From JAMCRM01 sp041685075 (lineage in GTDB: Bacteria > Acidobacteriota > Terriglobia > Bryobacterales > Bryobacteraceae): a DNA stretch of 14,692 nucleotides. The position numbers and the translations under genes are program-made. The notes under the pieces are model-generated. The model searched no databases. It was not told where the DNA came from and saw only the letters and a program-made list of their open reading frames with translations. The stretch spans positions 1 to 14,692 of the forward strand of contig JAWLGN010000131.1 in assembly GCA_041685075.1 (NCBI GenBank), read 5' to 3'. Positions 1 through 7,647 of this stretch are shown piece after piece; positions within the stretch are counted from its first letter, which is position 1, and each line of letters begins with the position of its first letter.

Positions 1-136
1 GGATGCCAAGAAGGTCGCGAACAGGGCGGCGAATGCTCGGGTGAGCGAAAATCGACGGAAAAGGTCAACTCCACTCTTTCGATCAGACAGGAATCCCCGG
101 AAGTACCGCCTCTTGAGCAGCTCATAGGCGTATGGA
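1..136. other. No supportable gene at the left edge
   Basis: This stretch lies downstream of the minus-strand beta-barrel gene. On the minus strand, a frame from about 138 to 1 is open and ends in a basic then hydrophobic segment (…DLFRRFSLTRAFAALFATFLAS), which could resemble an export signal. It has no ATG or GTG, and its only TTG is three codons from the window edge, so it cannot be called a gene. I saw no hairpin with a T-tract that would mark a terminator here. Confidence 0.5.
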
Positions 137-1195
137 TCAGCGGTGCAGGTGGTTTGCGAACAGCGTGTTCAGCAACCCAGCCAATTGATAACGCACAGCC
201 AGCTGCGCGCGGTTGCGAACGCCGGGCGTGCTGTCCAGCCGCCGCGACGCGAATGCCACGATCTCCCAATTGGGCGCAGGCGAGAAGGACAGCGTGGCGC
301 CCAGGCGCTTTCCCAAACCCATCGAATCGCCGTTCTGCACTAGTTGTACGCCGTTTCTGTCGAAAACCGACGTGGAGACGTCGCTGTAGGTCAGGCTGAG
401 GCGCGGGCGTCCGCGCTCGCCCAGACGGCGCGACGCGGTAGAAGACCAGCCGAAGGAGCGGTTGCGAGCGGCACGCACGATCGCCTCCACCGAAATGTCA
501 TCGATCAACCTGAACGGACGCGTATCGCGCTTGAGGCCGAAACGGAGATAAGGCACGCCGGTGAATCCGCTGACATCAACCGAGGCGGCGGTCTGTGCGG
601 TGAATCTCTTCTCAGCCAGAATCTGGAAGTAGTTGAATTGCGCCATCCGATCCGAGCGTTGGAAGAAGTTCGGCTGGCGAAAATCCCCCACATAGCCCGC
701 TGTAAGGCTTACCCGATCGGGTGAGATGGGAAGGCCGGCGGGCCGCCAGACCAGGCGGTACCCCTCCAGCCAGCCGTCGTTGTCGGCATAGGTGGCCTGG
801 GTAGCAATGCCGGGATCGTAGTCGATGCCGCCCACCTGGAATTCGAGCCGCTCGCCCACGTGCCAGCCGAGCAGGACGTTCTTAATGTTCAACGTATGGC
901 TTTTCTGACCCAGGCCCACCGCGGTGTAGTTGTGATCGTTATTGAATGCGTCGCCGGTTTCGGCGCGCAGCCGAACGAAAACCCCGCCCCCGCGGGTGAG
1001 GTTGAACGTGAAGCGCCCGGTGTACTTGTAGTGCAGATCGCGCTGCGTAACTGCGTGCGGCCCCGCATCCAGGTAGCGGCCCCGGATACCAACCTCAGCG
1101 CGATCGACCACGATGCGCTGGACCGGTTCGGCCTCAGCACTGAGCAGGCCAGAAGTGAACAGCAAAGTAGGCAGGAGTAATCGGTTGATACGCAT
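137..1195 (-). CDS. Predicted outer-membrane beta-barrel (porin-like) protein, family not recognised
   Basis: A 352-residue exported protein. I chose the ATG at 1195 because it gives a clean signal peptide (MRINRLLLPTLLFTSGLLSAEA, residues 1-22). The frame also opens at an upstream TTG at 1249, but that would put 18 polar residues ahead of the signal. The mature chain is rich in alternating polar/hydrophobic stretches with aromatic residues and short charged turns (for example GRFTFNLTRGGGVFVRLRAET, LGWHVGERLEFQVGGIDY, PRLSLTYSDVSTSVF), the pattern of a transmembrane beta-barrel. No catalytic motif was seen. It is the last gene of the minus-strand series that begins with the TonB-type receptor, and lies 115 bp downstream of the cytochrome-SUMF gene. 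A role as porin or channel for the same substrate, or as an outer-membrane partner of the cytochrome, is possible but is inference. The barrel call comes from pattern only; I do not recognise a named family. Confidence 0.62.
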   Translation of the reverse strand: MRINRLLLPTLLFTSGLLSAEAEPVQRIVVDRAEVGIRGRYLDAGPHAVTQRDLHYKYTGRFTFNLTRGGGVFVRLRAETGDAFNNDHNYTAVGLGQKSHTLNIKNVLLGWHVGERLEFQVGGIDYDPGIATQATYADNDGWLEGYRLVWRPAGLPISPDRVSLTAGYVGDFRQPNFFQRSDRMAQFNYFQILAEKRFTAQTAASVDVSGFTGVPYLRFGLKRDTRPFRLIDDISVEAIVRAARNRSFGWSSTASRRLGERGRPRLSLTYSDVSTSVFDRNGVQLVQNGDSMGLGKRLGATLSFSPAPNWEIVAFASRRLDSTPGVRNRAQLAVRYQLAGLLNTLFANHLHR

Positions 1196-1310
1196 GATAG
1201 AGATGAAGCCATTCTTTTCGGCGGGCACCGAGACGCACTGATCGCGCAAGTTCCCGGTGCCGCGCGGGTGCGAGCCCGTTCACGCGAGCGGTGTGAAGAC
1301 GGGCGTGTCG

Positions 1311-2594
1311 TTAAGGGACGTCTGGCGGAGGCGGAACGCTGCGCGCCAGGCGGAAGCCGTTCCAGGGGAGACGGCGTTCAGGACGCTCCGAATGCCGCAG
1401 GGACGGGTGGAACCAACTCTCGGGTTCCGCAAACGCGCCGCCGCGCAGGATACGAAGACCGGAGCCGCCGGCGGATTCGCGCCCGTCGAATGCGTTGTAA
1501 GGGTACGCGGCCGCCAGACTCGAGCACCATTCCCGAACATTACCCTGGAGGTCGAACAAGCCGAAGCGATTGGGCGTGCCCCCGCCGCCCGGTCTCGGCG
1601 CGGTCAAATCGAAGGCTTCGCCGGCCTCGCCGCCGGGCAAAGCCGCAAATTCCCATTCCGCCTCCGTGGGCAGCCGGAAACCGCCCCCCTCCACCTTTGC
1701 ATTCAGCTTTGCCAGGAAAGCGGCCACGTCGTTCCAGGACACCGATTCCACAGGCATGCGGCCCGCGTCGGCATACTCCTTGCCCTGGTACCGGCTGGGA
1801 TTCGACTGCATGACGGCCTTCCACTCCGCCTGGGTCGTTTCGCGCGCCGCCAGGTAGAAAGGAGCTATCGCGACGGAGTGAACCGGCTTCGATCCCCGGA
1901 ACCGCTCCGAACCGAGTTCCGCATCGCCGCCGTTCACCAGGACCATCTCGATACCCAACTCCCGGACACGCACCCGGAGTGGCAGCCCAGTAGCTTCGTC
2001 AATGTCCGGAGCCGCTAGCTCGAACCCTGGCAACTCCGGTTTCAGCCGGCGGGTACACATGGCCAGCTTGCTAGCGGCGGTACCGTCGCCGGGTTTTTCC
2101 GCAAGCGCCGCGCGGTAAGCCGAGCGAGCGGCGCGCCAGTCACGCGCGCTGGCGTGGCGCTCACCTTCCGCCATCCGCTCCTCATACCGCTTCCAACCGG
2201 CGATGAGGCGGTCCAGCCGTTCGTCCTTCAGGCTGGCGGACTTCCTCACATCGACCAGCGCATGGTAATGATGGCACGTGGCGCAGCCCTCTTTGCGCTT
2301 GGATCGCGGGCACCCCGAATCGTGGCAGGTGGCGCACAGACCGTCCATCGCAGCGCCTTGAGGCACGCGGTCGGGCTTGATGTTGTTACGCTCATCAAGG
2401 ACGTGGCCCCGGCTTTCGCCGTGACACTCGACGCAACCCGTGCCCGCTGCCCGGTGGCCGGAGTAACCCCACTCGACAACCGATATCACGTGGCAGCGGC
2501 CGCACTCGCCGGCTTCCGCGAGCGGCTTGTCGGGCTGGTCCTGCGCCCACGAGGCGCAGGCCGCAGCAAGTAGAACCACCGTGAGCCGCTTCAT
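1311..2594 (-). CDS. Exported four-haem cytochrome fused to an FGE/SUMF-like domain
   Basis: A 427-residue protein with three visible parts. A signal peptide (residues 1-18, MKRLTVVLLAAACASWAQ) is followed by a cytochrome c region with four CxxCH haem-binding motifs at residues 31-35, 54-58, 87-91 and 104-108 (CGRCH, CVECH, CATCH, CATCH). Next is a helical, TPR-like linker (about 120-185). The C-terminal half (about 212-427) is a formylglycine-generating-enzyme-like (FGE-sulfatase/SUMF) domain, shown by PVESVSWNDVAAFL, FRLPTEAEWEFAA, LQGNVREWC and the terminal LRGGAF…NGFRLAR. The paired active-site cysteines of true FGE, expected just after the RGG motif, are absent (RGGAFAEPESWFHPS), so it probably does not make formylglycine. 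The ATG overlaps the stop of the upstream aldo/keto-reductase-like gene as ATGA, implying translational coupling. It likely acts in the periplasm in electron transfer or ligand binding; its partner is unknown. Domain calls are firm, the biological role is not. Confidence 0.88.
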   Translation of the reverse strand: MKRLTVVLLAAACASWAQDQPDKPLAEAGECGRCHVISVVEWGYSGHRAAGTGCVECHGESRGHVLDERNNIKPDRVPQGAAMDGLCATCHDSGCPRSKRKEGCATCHHYHALVDVRKSASLKDERLDRLIAGWKRYEERMAEGERHASARDWRAARSAYRAALAEKPGDGTAASKLAMCTRRLKPELPGFELAAPDIDEATGLPLRVRVRELGIEMVLVNGGDAELGSERFRGSKPVHSVAIAPFYLAARETTQAEWKAVMQSNPSRYQGKEYADAGRMPVESVSWNDVAAFLAKLNAKVEGGGFRLPTEAEWEFAALPGGEAGEAFDLTAPRPGGGGTPNRFGLFDLQGNVREWCSSLAAAYPYNAFDGRESAGGSGLRILRGGAFAEPESWFHPSLRHSERPERRLPWNGFRLARSVPPPPDVP

Positions 2595-3732
2595 GCGCGC
2601 CAGTCCTTGTCCAGCCACCGATAGCGTTCCGGAAGCCAGGAATCTCCCACCAGAAGCTTTAGCCGCAGGGCGGCTTCGAGCACCGCCATCTGCTCGGATT
2701 GCATCACCCGGTAGTTGGTGAGCGCCTGGTAGTTCTCGGTGAGGCACCGGTCCTCGAACATGCCTGTCAGCACGGACGCGAGGAACGGCCGCGAGTAGGC
2801 GAACCGCATGGCCGCCATGCACAGGCTCTCTCCGGGCGTCCGGTTCAGGGCCTTGGTGAGTTCCGCGACCGCCGCCGGCACGATCGGCCGGTGACCGGGG
2901 CGGGTGCCGCTCTGGAAGAGTCCCACCACAGTCTCCTGCGGGCTCGATGCGATCTTGGCCATCGGATCGAGGTTGACGATGGATCCCGCGGCAAGCGGTT
3001 TCATGCCGATGAGGCCCACCTGCCTCCGTGCCGCCTCGGCCAGGAACGCGCTGTAGTCGGCGCGCGCATGGATGAAGTTGTAGGGAAGCATCAGGAAGTC
3101 GATGCCCTCGAACTCGCGCAGCGCCACCGGAAAGCTGCGCTCGATATGAGCGCCGATGCCGATCGCGCGAATCTTTCCGGCCTCCTTGGCGCGGCGCAGG
3201 AAATCCCACGTTTCAAGCGCCGGCCCATCCACATCCTTGATCGCGAAACGGTACATGTCGATGTAGCCGAACAGCCGGCAGGCGCGCTCGATACCAGCCG
3301 GCGTCCTGACGTGCGCGAGCGAAATCAGCACCTTGCTGCGCTTCTCGCGGACCAGCCGGGAGACCGGCTCCCACTGGCTGTCGCTGTTGTAGACGTCGAG
3401 CAGGTTTACTCCGAGGTCGAGTCGAGGGCTCGGGAGACCGAGTAGTCGCGCCGCGCCTGGCCCTCGGCGGTCAGTGCGGTCTTGCGCTGCGCCAGGCGGA
3501 CCCTGTCGGCATGGTTGGTGTGCGATCCAAACGACAGCAGCGAGAGCCAGAGATCTGTCCGGCCCAGGCGGCGGTAGTACATGCCGCCGCGCCGGAATTC
3601 CTGCACCGGCGCCGCGGCGGCGGGGAGCCCTCCCAGCCCAGCCGCCAGGATCCCCGCCCCGCAGGCGCGTGCGATATCCCGGCGGCTCGGCTGCCCCGTA
3701 ATTGAATGGTGGGTCATTTCTCTTTCTAACAT
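2591..3732 (-). pseudogene. Exported aldo/keto-reductase-like protein, frameshifted
   Basis: Two adjacent minus-strand frames together encode one aldo/keto reductase-fold protein. The first frame (ATG at 3732, alternative ATG at 3717) gives a Tat-like leader (PSRRDIARACGAGILAAGLGG) and the fold's first strand (MYYRRLGRTDLWLSLLSFGS), then stops after SRALDSTSE. The second frame continues with LDLGVNLLDVYNSD…GKIRAIGIGAH…VGLIGMKPLAAGSIVN to a TGA at 2591. Deleting one copy of a 5-bp tandem repeat at 3416-3426 restores a single frame of 378 codons reading ALDLGVNLLDVY, as the family expects. The His of the usual tetrad appears to be Ala (YIDMYRFAIKD) and the Lys region reads VLISLAHV, so even the intact protein may not be an ordinary NAD(P)H reductase. 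It lies 35 bp after the receptor gene and overlaps the cytochrome gene by ATGA. It may be a true pseudogene or a sequence/assembly error. Confidence 0.85.
3416..3426. repeat. 5-bp tandem duplication causing the frameshift
   Basis: The plus strand reads GTCGAGTCGAG here, that is TCGAG at 3417-3421 repeated directly at 3422-3426. Removing one copy joins the two halves of the aldo/keto-reductase-like gene in frame with a good family match across the junction (SRALD-LGVNLLD). This is the expected signature of replication slippage. A base-calling or assembly artefact would look the same from this sequence alone. Confidence 0.8.
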
Positions 3733-3767
3733 TGTTCACGCTCTCGCAACCGGGCCACCACGGCCGG

Positions 3768-6700
3768 TCAAAAAGCCAGCTTCAGATACAGCTGAATGGT
3801 CCGGCCGGTGATCGCCTCATCCAGGAGTTGGCCGAAGGTGGCGCTCGTAGGACTCGTGGACGGCGCGGCCCAGCTCTGATGGTTCAGCACATTCATCATG
3901 TCGAGCCGCAGGTTCAGGCCGAAGCGGTCGTTGATCTGGATGCTTTTCTGCAGGTTGCCATCCAGCTCTCTTCGGGCCGGCGCCCGCAGCCAACTCATGG
4001 TTGACGGGAAGACGCGCCGGTGGAAGTTGGCCGGCTGCCTGGAGGCGGTCTTCTCCCACAGTTCGCCGCTGGTGTTGAACCAATGCTGCTCGTTGCGCTG
4101 GTCCGGTGAAAGACGGATGTCACGGTAGTCGTCGCCGTTGAAGAACAGGTTGCCCCAACTCAGCAGGCTGCCCGACTGCATCAGCCCGACAGCGCCGATC
4201 TGCCATCCGCCCAGCACCGCCCGCAGGATTCCGGGCTGGTTCAACAGGCGCCGGCCCTTGCCGAACGGCAGTTCGAGGATGCTCGTAACAACCCAGCGAT
4301 GAGGCCGTGAGCCGCCCTCACGCCAGATCGGGAGAGTGTCGAATTCGTTCGGTAGCCAGGTCTTCTCCATGTCGTGGGACCAGGTATAATGCGTGCTCAC
4401 CGTCCAGCCTTTGGACATGCGCTTGTCGAACCTCGCCACGAAGGAGTGGTACGAACTCTTGCCGTCGCGATCCGCCCGGCTCAGGGTCAGGCCGGTCATG
4501 TGCGGATAGGCCCGGAGCAGGTTGGCCCTGGAGATGGTTTTGGCTTTCATCAGGCTCTGGGTACCGAGATAGGCGTACAGCGCGGGATCCTGCTCCGCGA
4601 GACCGGGGAAGTTGGCGATGTAGAACGGATTCGGCAACGTGCGGTTCAAGTCGCTGGCGACGGCATTGTTGCGCTCGTTGCCGGCGGCCCAGTACTGCTC
4701 GGGCAGCGGCCGGAGGTTGACGCCGAGAGGGATGTGGGTGCCCTTCGCCGCGGCATAGGCGATGGAGCCCACGGCGTCCCTGAATAACTCGCGCTCGATG
4801 TTGATGCGCCAGCGGTGTACGCGAGGTGGAACGTAGTCCGGGTTCATGTAACTCAGGCTTGTTCCGGCGAAGGTGTGGGTGCCCATGGAGTTGCCATAGG
4901 CGATGTCGAAGCGGCTGCCGTCTTCGCGGATTGGAAAGGGGTCGTTCATGGGGGAGTTGTTCCGGGTAAAGTAACCGTAGTTCCAACTGGCCCCCTGGTC
5001 GCCGGTGATGGTGGTCAGGGTCTGCCGGCGGTAGCCGAAGGTATTCAGGTCCTCGGCGCCCTGGCTGGGATTGAAGGTGTCGGCGTACAGGCCGTAGCCG
5101 CCGCGAATCACCAGCTTGGGCGTTACAGCGTATGCGAAGCCGAAGCGCGGTTCAAACGTCAGAACGGGATCGGTGAGGACGTCGGAAGTGCCAACTCCGA
5201 GATACCGTGCTCCGCCCTGGACAAGGAAATCCGTGGCGGGCCGCTCCGGCAGTGGGTTCCGGGCGTAAGCGGCGATCGCATCGGCCGAGAAGACCATCGG
5301 AGCGTTGAAGTCGAAGTCGCGAACGCCCTGGTTGTGCCGTTCCCGGAAGCTGCCATCCCACTCCACGCGCAAGCCGAACTCGAGCGTCAGCTTATTTGTG
5401 GCGCGGTACTTGTCCTGTATGTACCAGGAATGGTACGGGGCCGTTACGTAGAGCGTGGGATTGGTGTCGATACGAATCTGGCCCGGGACGCCCAACTGAA
5501 GCGCGGCCCATTGCGCGCCGAGCGACTTTTGAAGGTTGTCGGTGGAGTCCTTGCGCAGCAGCTTGGAGTTGAAGCGGAACATCCCCGAGGTAGCGGCGGC
5601 ATAGCCGCGAGACAGCAGATAGAGGCGCCCATCCCATCCCAGCTTGAGGTTGTGTTTGCCCGCCATGGTCATCACGTCGGCCTTCAGCGTTCCCACCGAG
5701 GGAATGTAGGGAATGCGATAGGTCTGGCTGATCATCGGATAACCGCTGATGATCACGTTGGGGAGGATCTGGCTGGCGCCGGCGTAGCCGTCGATGTAGT
5801 CCGGGAGCCCCATATCGGAGGCACTGTACCCCTGGGCGCCCAGGGTGGCGTCGGCCACTTCCCAGAACCGGTTGTATGCTGCGGAGACGTTGAGAACCGT
5901 TCGCGCGCCGAAGGTGTGGACGTAATCGAGTCCGACGCTTTTGTTCTTGGCCTGGGAGACCGTCTCGTTGACGCCGGGCATGGTATCGCGGGACCAGTCG
6001 TTGCCGCCGCTCCGGGAATTGCTGTAGCTCCATCGGGCGAACATGCGGTCGGAATCCGTGATGGCATAGTCGATGCGGTTCTGGAAGGCCGCGTACCGGG
6101 ACGTGTTCGAGGTGTTCGTGTAGTAGTTGGCGGTGCCGTCCGGCTGGACGTAACCCGCGGGGTTGTTGGGCAGCGGGTAGAACTTCTCCAGGAAGCTGTA
6201 AGCCGGGTTCGTGAACCGGCTCGCCGGGATGATGTTGCCGGGGAAGGCGGCGCGCACATATTTGCCGCCCTGGAGGACCGTGGTGAGCGGGTCGTAGATG
6301 GTGTACCAGGCGGCGGCGTCCGAGGCCGATTGCGCGGGGGTCTTGTCGGACCATTGCGTGCGCAGCAACTGCGAGAAGTCGCCCGTTCTCTGCTCGGCGG
6401 TGGGGACGGAAAAGAGCCGGCTGCCCTGGCTCGACAGCGACCGCGTATCGACACCGTTGTAGATGAAGAAGAAGAACAGCTTATTTCTGCCGTCGTAGAC
6501 ACGCGGGATGACCACCGGTCCGCCGATCGACCCGGCCCACGTGCTGGAATGCCCGGAGGGCATCTTCGGCTCCTTGCGCAGCGATTCGGCGAGCGCCATG
6601 TCTCCCTTCGCCTCGGCTTCCCGAATGGCTCCCCAGTAGACGCGGTTCACACTGCGCGGCGCGGCGTTCCAGCGCTGCTGCCAGTGCGTGCCCGTAACGG

Positions 6701-7526
6701 TGCCGTGAAATTCGTTGGTGCCGGCCTTGGACAACATCGAAACCGTGGCGTTGCTGGAGTGGCCGCTGCTGGCGTCGAAGCGGGCGGTGTCCACTCTCAT
6801 CTCGGCGATGGCGTCGCTCACCGGAACGTAGGCGGCTTTCTTGTCGCGCGATGCGTTGGGCGTCCCGTCGATGGTGAACTCATTGGCGCCGCTGCCCGTA
6901 CCCGAGGCCGCACCCGCGTCCGCAGCGCCGATGTTTTCCGTGAAGTGGATGGTCAAGGTGTTATGGAGAAGGCCGGGTGTCGAGATGCCCTCCATCAATG
7001 CGACGGCGGCGGTGATGTTGTTGTAGAAGATCGGCAGGTCGTTGATTCGGCGATTGTCGATCGTGGCGCTGACCGACCCGGTCGTGGTTTCGAGCAGCGG
7101 CGCGTCGGCGGTCACCGTGACGGTCTCAGCCAGGTCGCCGACCTCGAACTGAATGTCGATGGACACCTCGGCGCCGACACTCAACTCGATGCCCTGGCGG
7201 AGGTACTTCTTGAAACCGGGTGCTTCGGCCGCTACTGCATAGGTCCCCGGCAGCAGGTATGGCGCTTCGTACAACCCGGGCGTGTTGGTTTCGGTCTTCG
7301 TGACGACATTGGTGGCAGCGTTGGTGATGGCGATCTGCGCGCCGGGAACGGCGGCCCCGGTTGGATCGAAGACCCGTCCAAGGATCTTACCTCGGGTTTC
7401 CTGGGCGAGACTCAGCCCTGGGAGGAGGAGAATCAGGACCGCCGCGGCGAGCGGGAAGTTGAGTGATGTCACAGCCGACCATCGGCTGGGCCGGAAGCCG
7501 GCCCTGGTAGGGAAACTCGGTTGCAC
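3768..7526 (-). CDS. TonB-dependent-receptor-like outer-membrane transporter with N-terminal carboxypeptidase-regulatory-like domain
   Basis: A 1,252-residue outer-membrane protein, typical in size and layout of the large Acidobacteria TonB-type receptors. The start is a GTG at 7526, fixed by an AGGAGG ribosome-binding site four bases upstream. A long leader ends at LILLLPGLSLAQ (about residue 42). Residues about 43-125 form a carboxypeptidase-regulatory-like beta-sandwich (GKILGRVFDPTGAAVPGAQIAITN…GLYEAPYLLPGTYAVAAEAPGFK). A TonB-box-like ETVTVTADAPLLETTTGSV (about 134-152) and a plug-like region (NEFTIDGTPN, VSMLSKAGTNEFHGT) follow, then a long barrel ending in an aromatic residue (LYLKLAF), as barrels often do. 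It probably imports an oligosaccharide into the periplasm using TonB energy. The substrate is inferred from the neighbouring lyase-like and sulfatase genes to be a pectin-type fragment. No SusD-like lipoprotein gene is adjacent. It heads the minus-strand operon and has its own promoter and a palindromic operator. Confidence 0.9.
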   Translation of the reverse strand: MQPSFPTRAGFRPSRWSAVTSLNFPLAAAVLILLLPGLSLAQETRGKILGRVFDPTGAAVPGAQIAITNAATNVVTKTETNTPGLYEAPYLLPGTYAVAAEAPGFKKYLRQGIELSVGAEVSIDIQFEVGDLAETVTVTADAPLLETTTGSVSATIDNRRINDLPIFYNNITAAVALMEGISTPGLLHNTLTIHFTENIGAADAGAASGTGSGANEFTIDGTPNASRDKKAAYVPVSDAIAEMRVDTARFDASSGHSSNATVSMLSKAGTNEFHGTVTGTHWQQRWNAAPRSVNRVYWGAIREAEAKGDMALAESLRKEPKMPSGHSSTWAGSIGGPVVIPRVYDGRNKLFFFFIYNGVDTRSLSSQGSRLFSVPTAEQRTGDFSQLLRTQWSDKTPAQSASDAAAWYTIYDPLTTVLQGGKYVRAAFPGNIIPASRFTNPAYSFLEKFYPLPNNPAGYVQPDGTANYYTNTSNTSRYAAFQNRIDYAITDSDRMFARWSYSNSRSGGNDWSRDTMPGVNETVSQAKNKSVGLDYVHTFGARTVLNVSAAYNRFWEVADATLGAQGYSASDMGLPDYIDGYAGASQILPNVIISGYPMISQTYRIPYIPSVGTLKADVMTMAGKHNLKLGWDGRLYLLSRGYAAATSGMFRFNSKLLRKDSTDNLQKSLGAQWAALQLGVPGQIRIDTNPTLYVTAPYHSWYIQDKYRATNKLTLEFGLRVEWDGSFRERHNQGVRDFDFNAPMVFSADAIAAYARNPLPERPATDFLVQGGARYLGVGTSDVLTDPVLTFEPRFGFAYAVTPKLVIRGGYGLYADTFNPSQGAEDLNTFGYRRQTLTTITGDQGASWNYGYFTRNNSPMNDPFPIREDGSRFDIAYGNSMGTHTFAGTSLSYMNPDYVPPRVHRWRINIERELFRDAVGSIAYAAAKGTHIPLGVNLRPLPEQYWAAGNERNNAVASDLNRTLPNPFYIANFPGLAEQDPALYAYLGTQSLMKAKTISRANLLRAYPHMTGLTLSRADRDGKSSYHSFVARFDKRMSKGWTVSTHYTWSHDMEKTWLPNEFDTLPIWREGGSRPHRWVVTSILELPFGKGRRLLNQPGILRAVLGGWQIGAVGLMQSGSLLSWGNLFFNGDDYRDIRLSPDQRNEQHWFNTSGELWEKTASRQPANFHRRVFPSTMSWLRAPARRELDGNLQKSIQINDRFGLNLRLDMMNVLNHQSWAAPSTSPTSATFGQLLDEAITGRTIQLYLKLAF

Positions 7527-7530
7527 TTGG

Positions 7531-7536
7531 CCTCCT
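7531..7536 (-). promoter_or_regulatory. Ribosome-binding site of the receptor gene (decides a GTG start)
   Basis: On the minus strand the sequence is AGGAGG, then CCAA, then GTG. This perfect Shine-Dalgarno hexamer four bases before the GTG supports that codon as the start of the receptor, rather than an ATG further in. Confidence 0.85.
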
Positions 7537-7556
7537 GTTTATGAGAGCTCACGCAA

Positions 7557-7585
7557 ACTGTAAACCGGCTTCGTAGACCGGTCAA
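7557..7585 (-). promoter_or_regulatory. Sigma-70-type promoter of the receptor operon
   Basis: Minus-strand -35 TTGACC (7585-7580) and -10 TACAGT (7562-7557), separated by 17 bp. The predicted transcription start is near 7550, leaving a leader of about 24 bases with the strong ribosome-binding site. The upstream palindrome at 7604-7620 would be centred near -62, the usual place for an activator. Prediction from consensus match and geometry only. Confidence 0.6.
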
Positions 7586-7603
7586 TGCGCCTGCGTCAGA
7601 TTC

Positions 7604-7620
7604 CTTCAAGATGTTTGAAT
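7604..7620. promoter_or_regulatory. 17-bp palindromic operator, copy 1 (receptor operon)
   Basis: CTTCAAG-ATG-TTTGAAT on the plus strand: 7-bp arms around a 3-bp spacer, imperfect in the left arm. It matches the copies at 10064 and 12176. It ends 18 bp before the -35 box of the receptor promoter. Size and symmetry fit an IclR-family dimer site; the IclR regulator encoded at 12236 is the natural candidate, by inference. Confidence 0.65.
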
Positions 7621-7647
7621 CACGCCGACAACGCGGCCACAGGCATG

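Noticed and set aside
1..138. Possible 5' end of another minus-strand exported protein at the left edge
   Set aside because: The frame with a hydrophobic segment has no ATG or GTG and only a terminal TTG; too little sequence remains to judge.
2595..3209. N-terminal extension of the cytochrome-SUMF frame to 3209
   Set aside because: This part is an out-of-frame reading of the aldo/keto-reductase-like gene; the signal peptide and ATGA overlap place the start at 2594.
4815..7466. Very long plus-strand open frame (883 codons) opposite the receptor gene
   Set aside because: It mirrors the receptor codons in GC-rich DNA, has low-complexity Val/Gly/Arg-rich translation with no recognisable domain, and lies fully inside a well-supported gene with a strong ribosome-binding site.
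7564..7582. Small inverted repeat ACCGG…CCGGT between the receptor promoter boxes
   Set aside because: The stem is only 5 bp with a 9-base loop, it lies within the promoter spacer, and it has no T-tract; it is likely coincidental.
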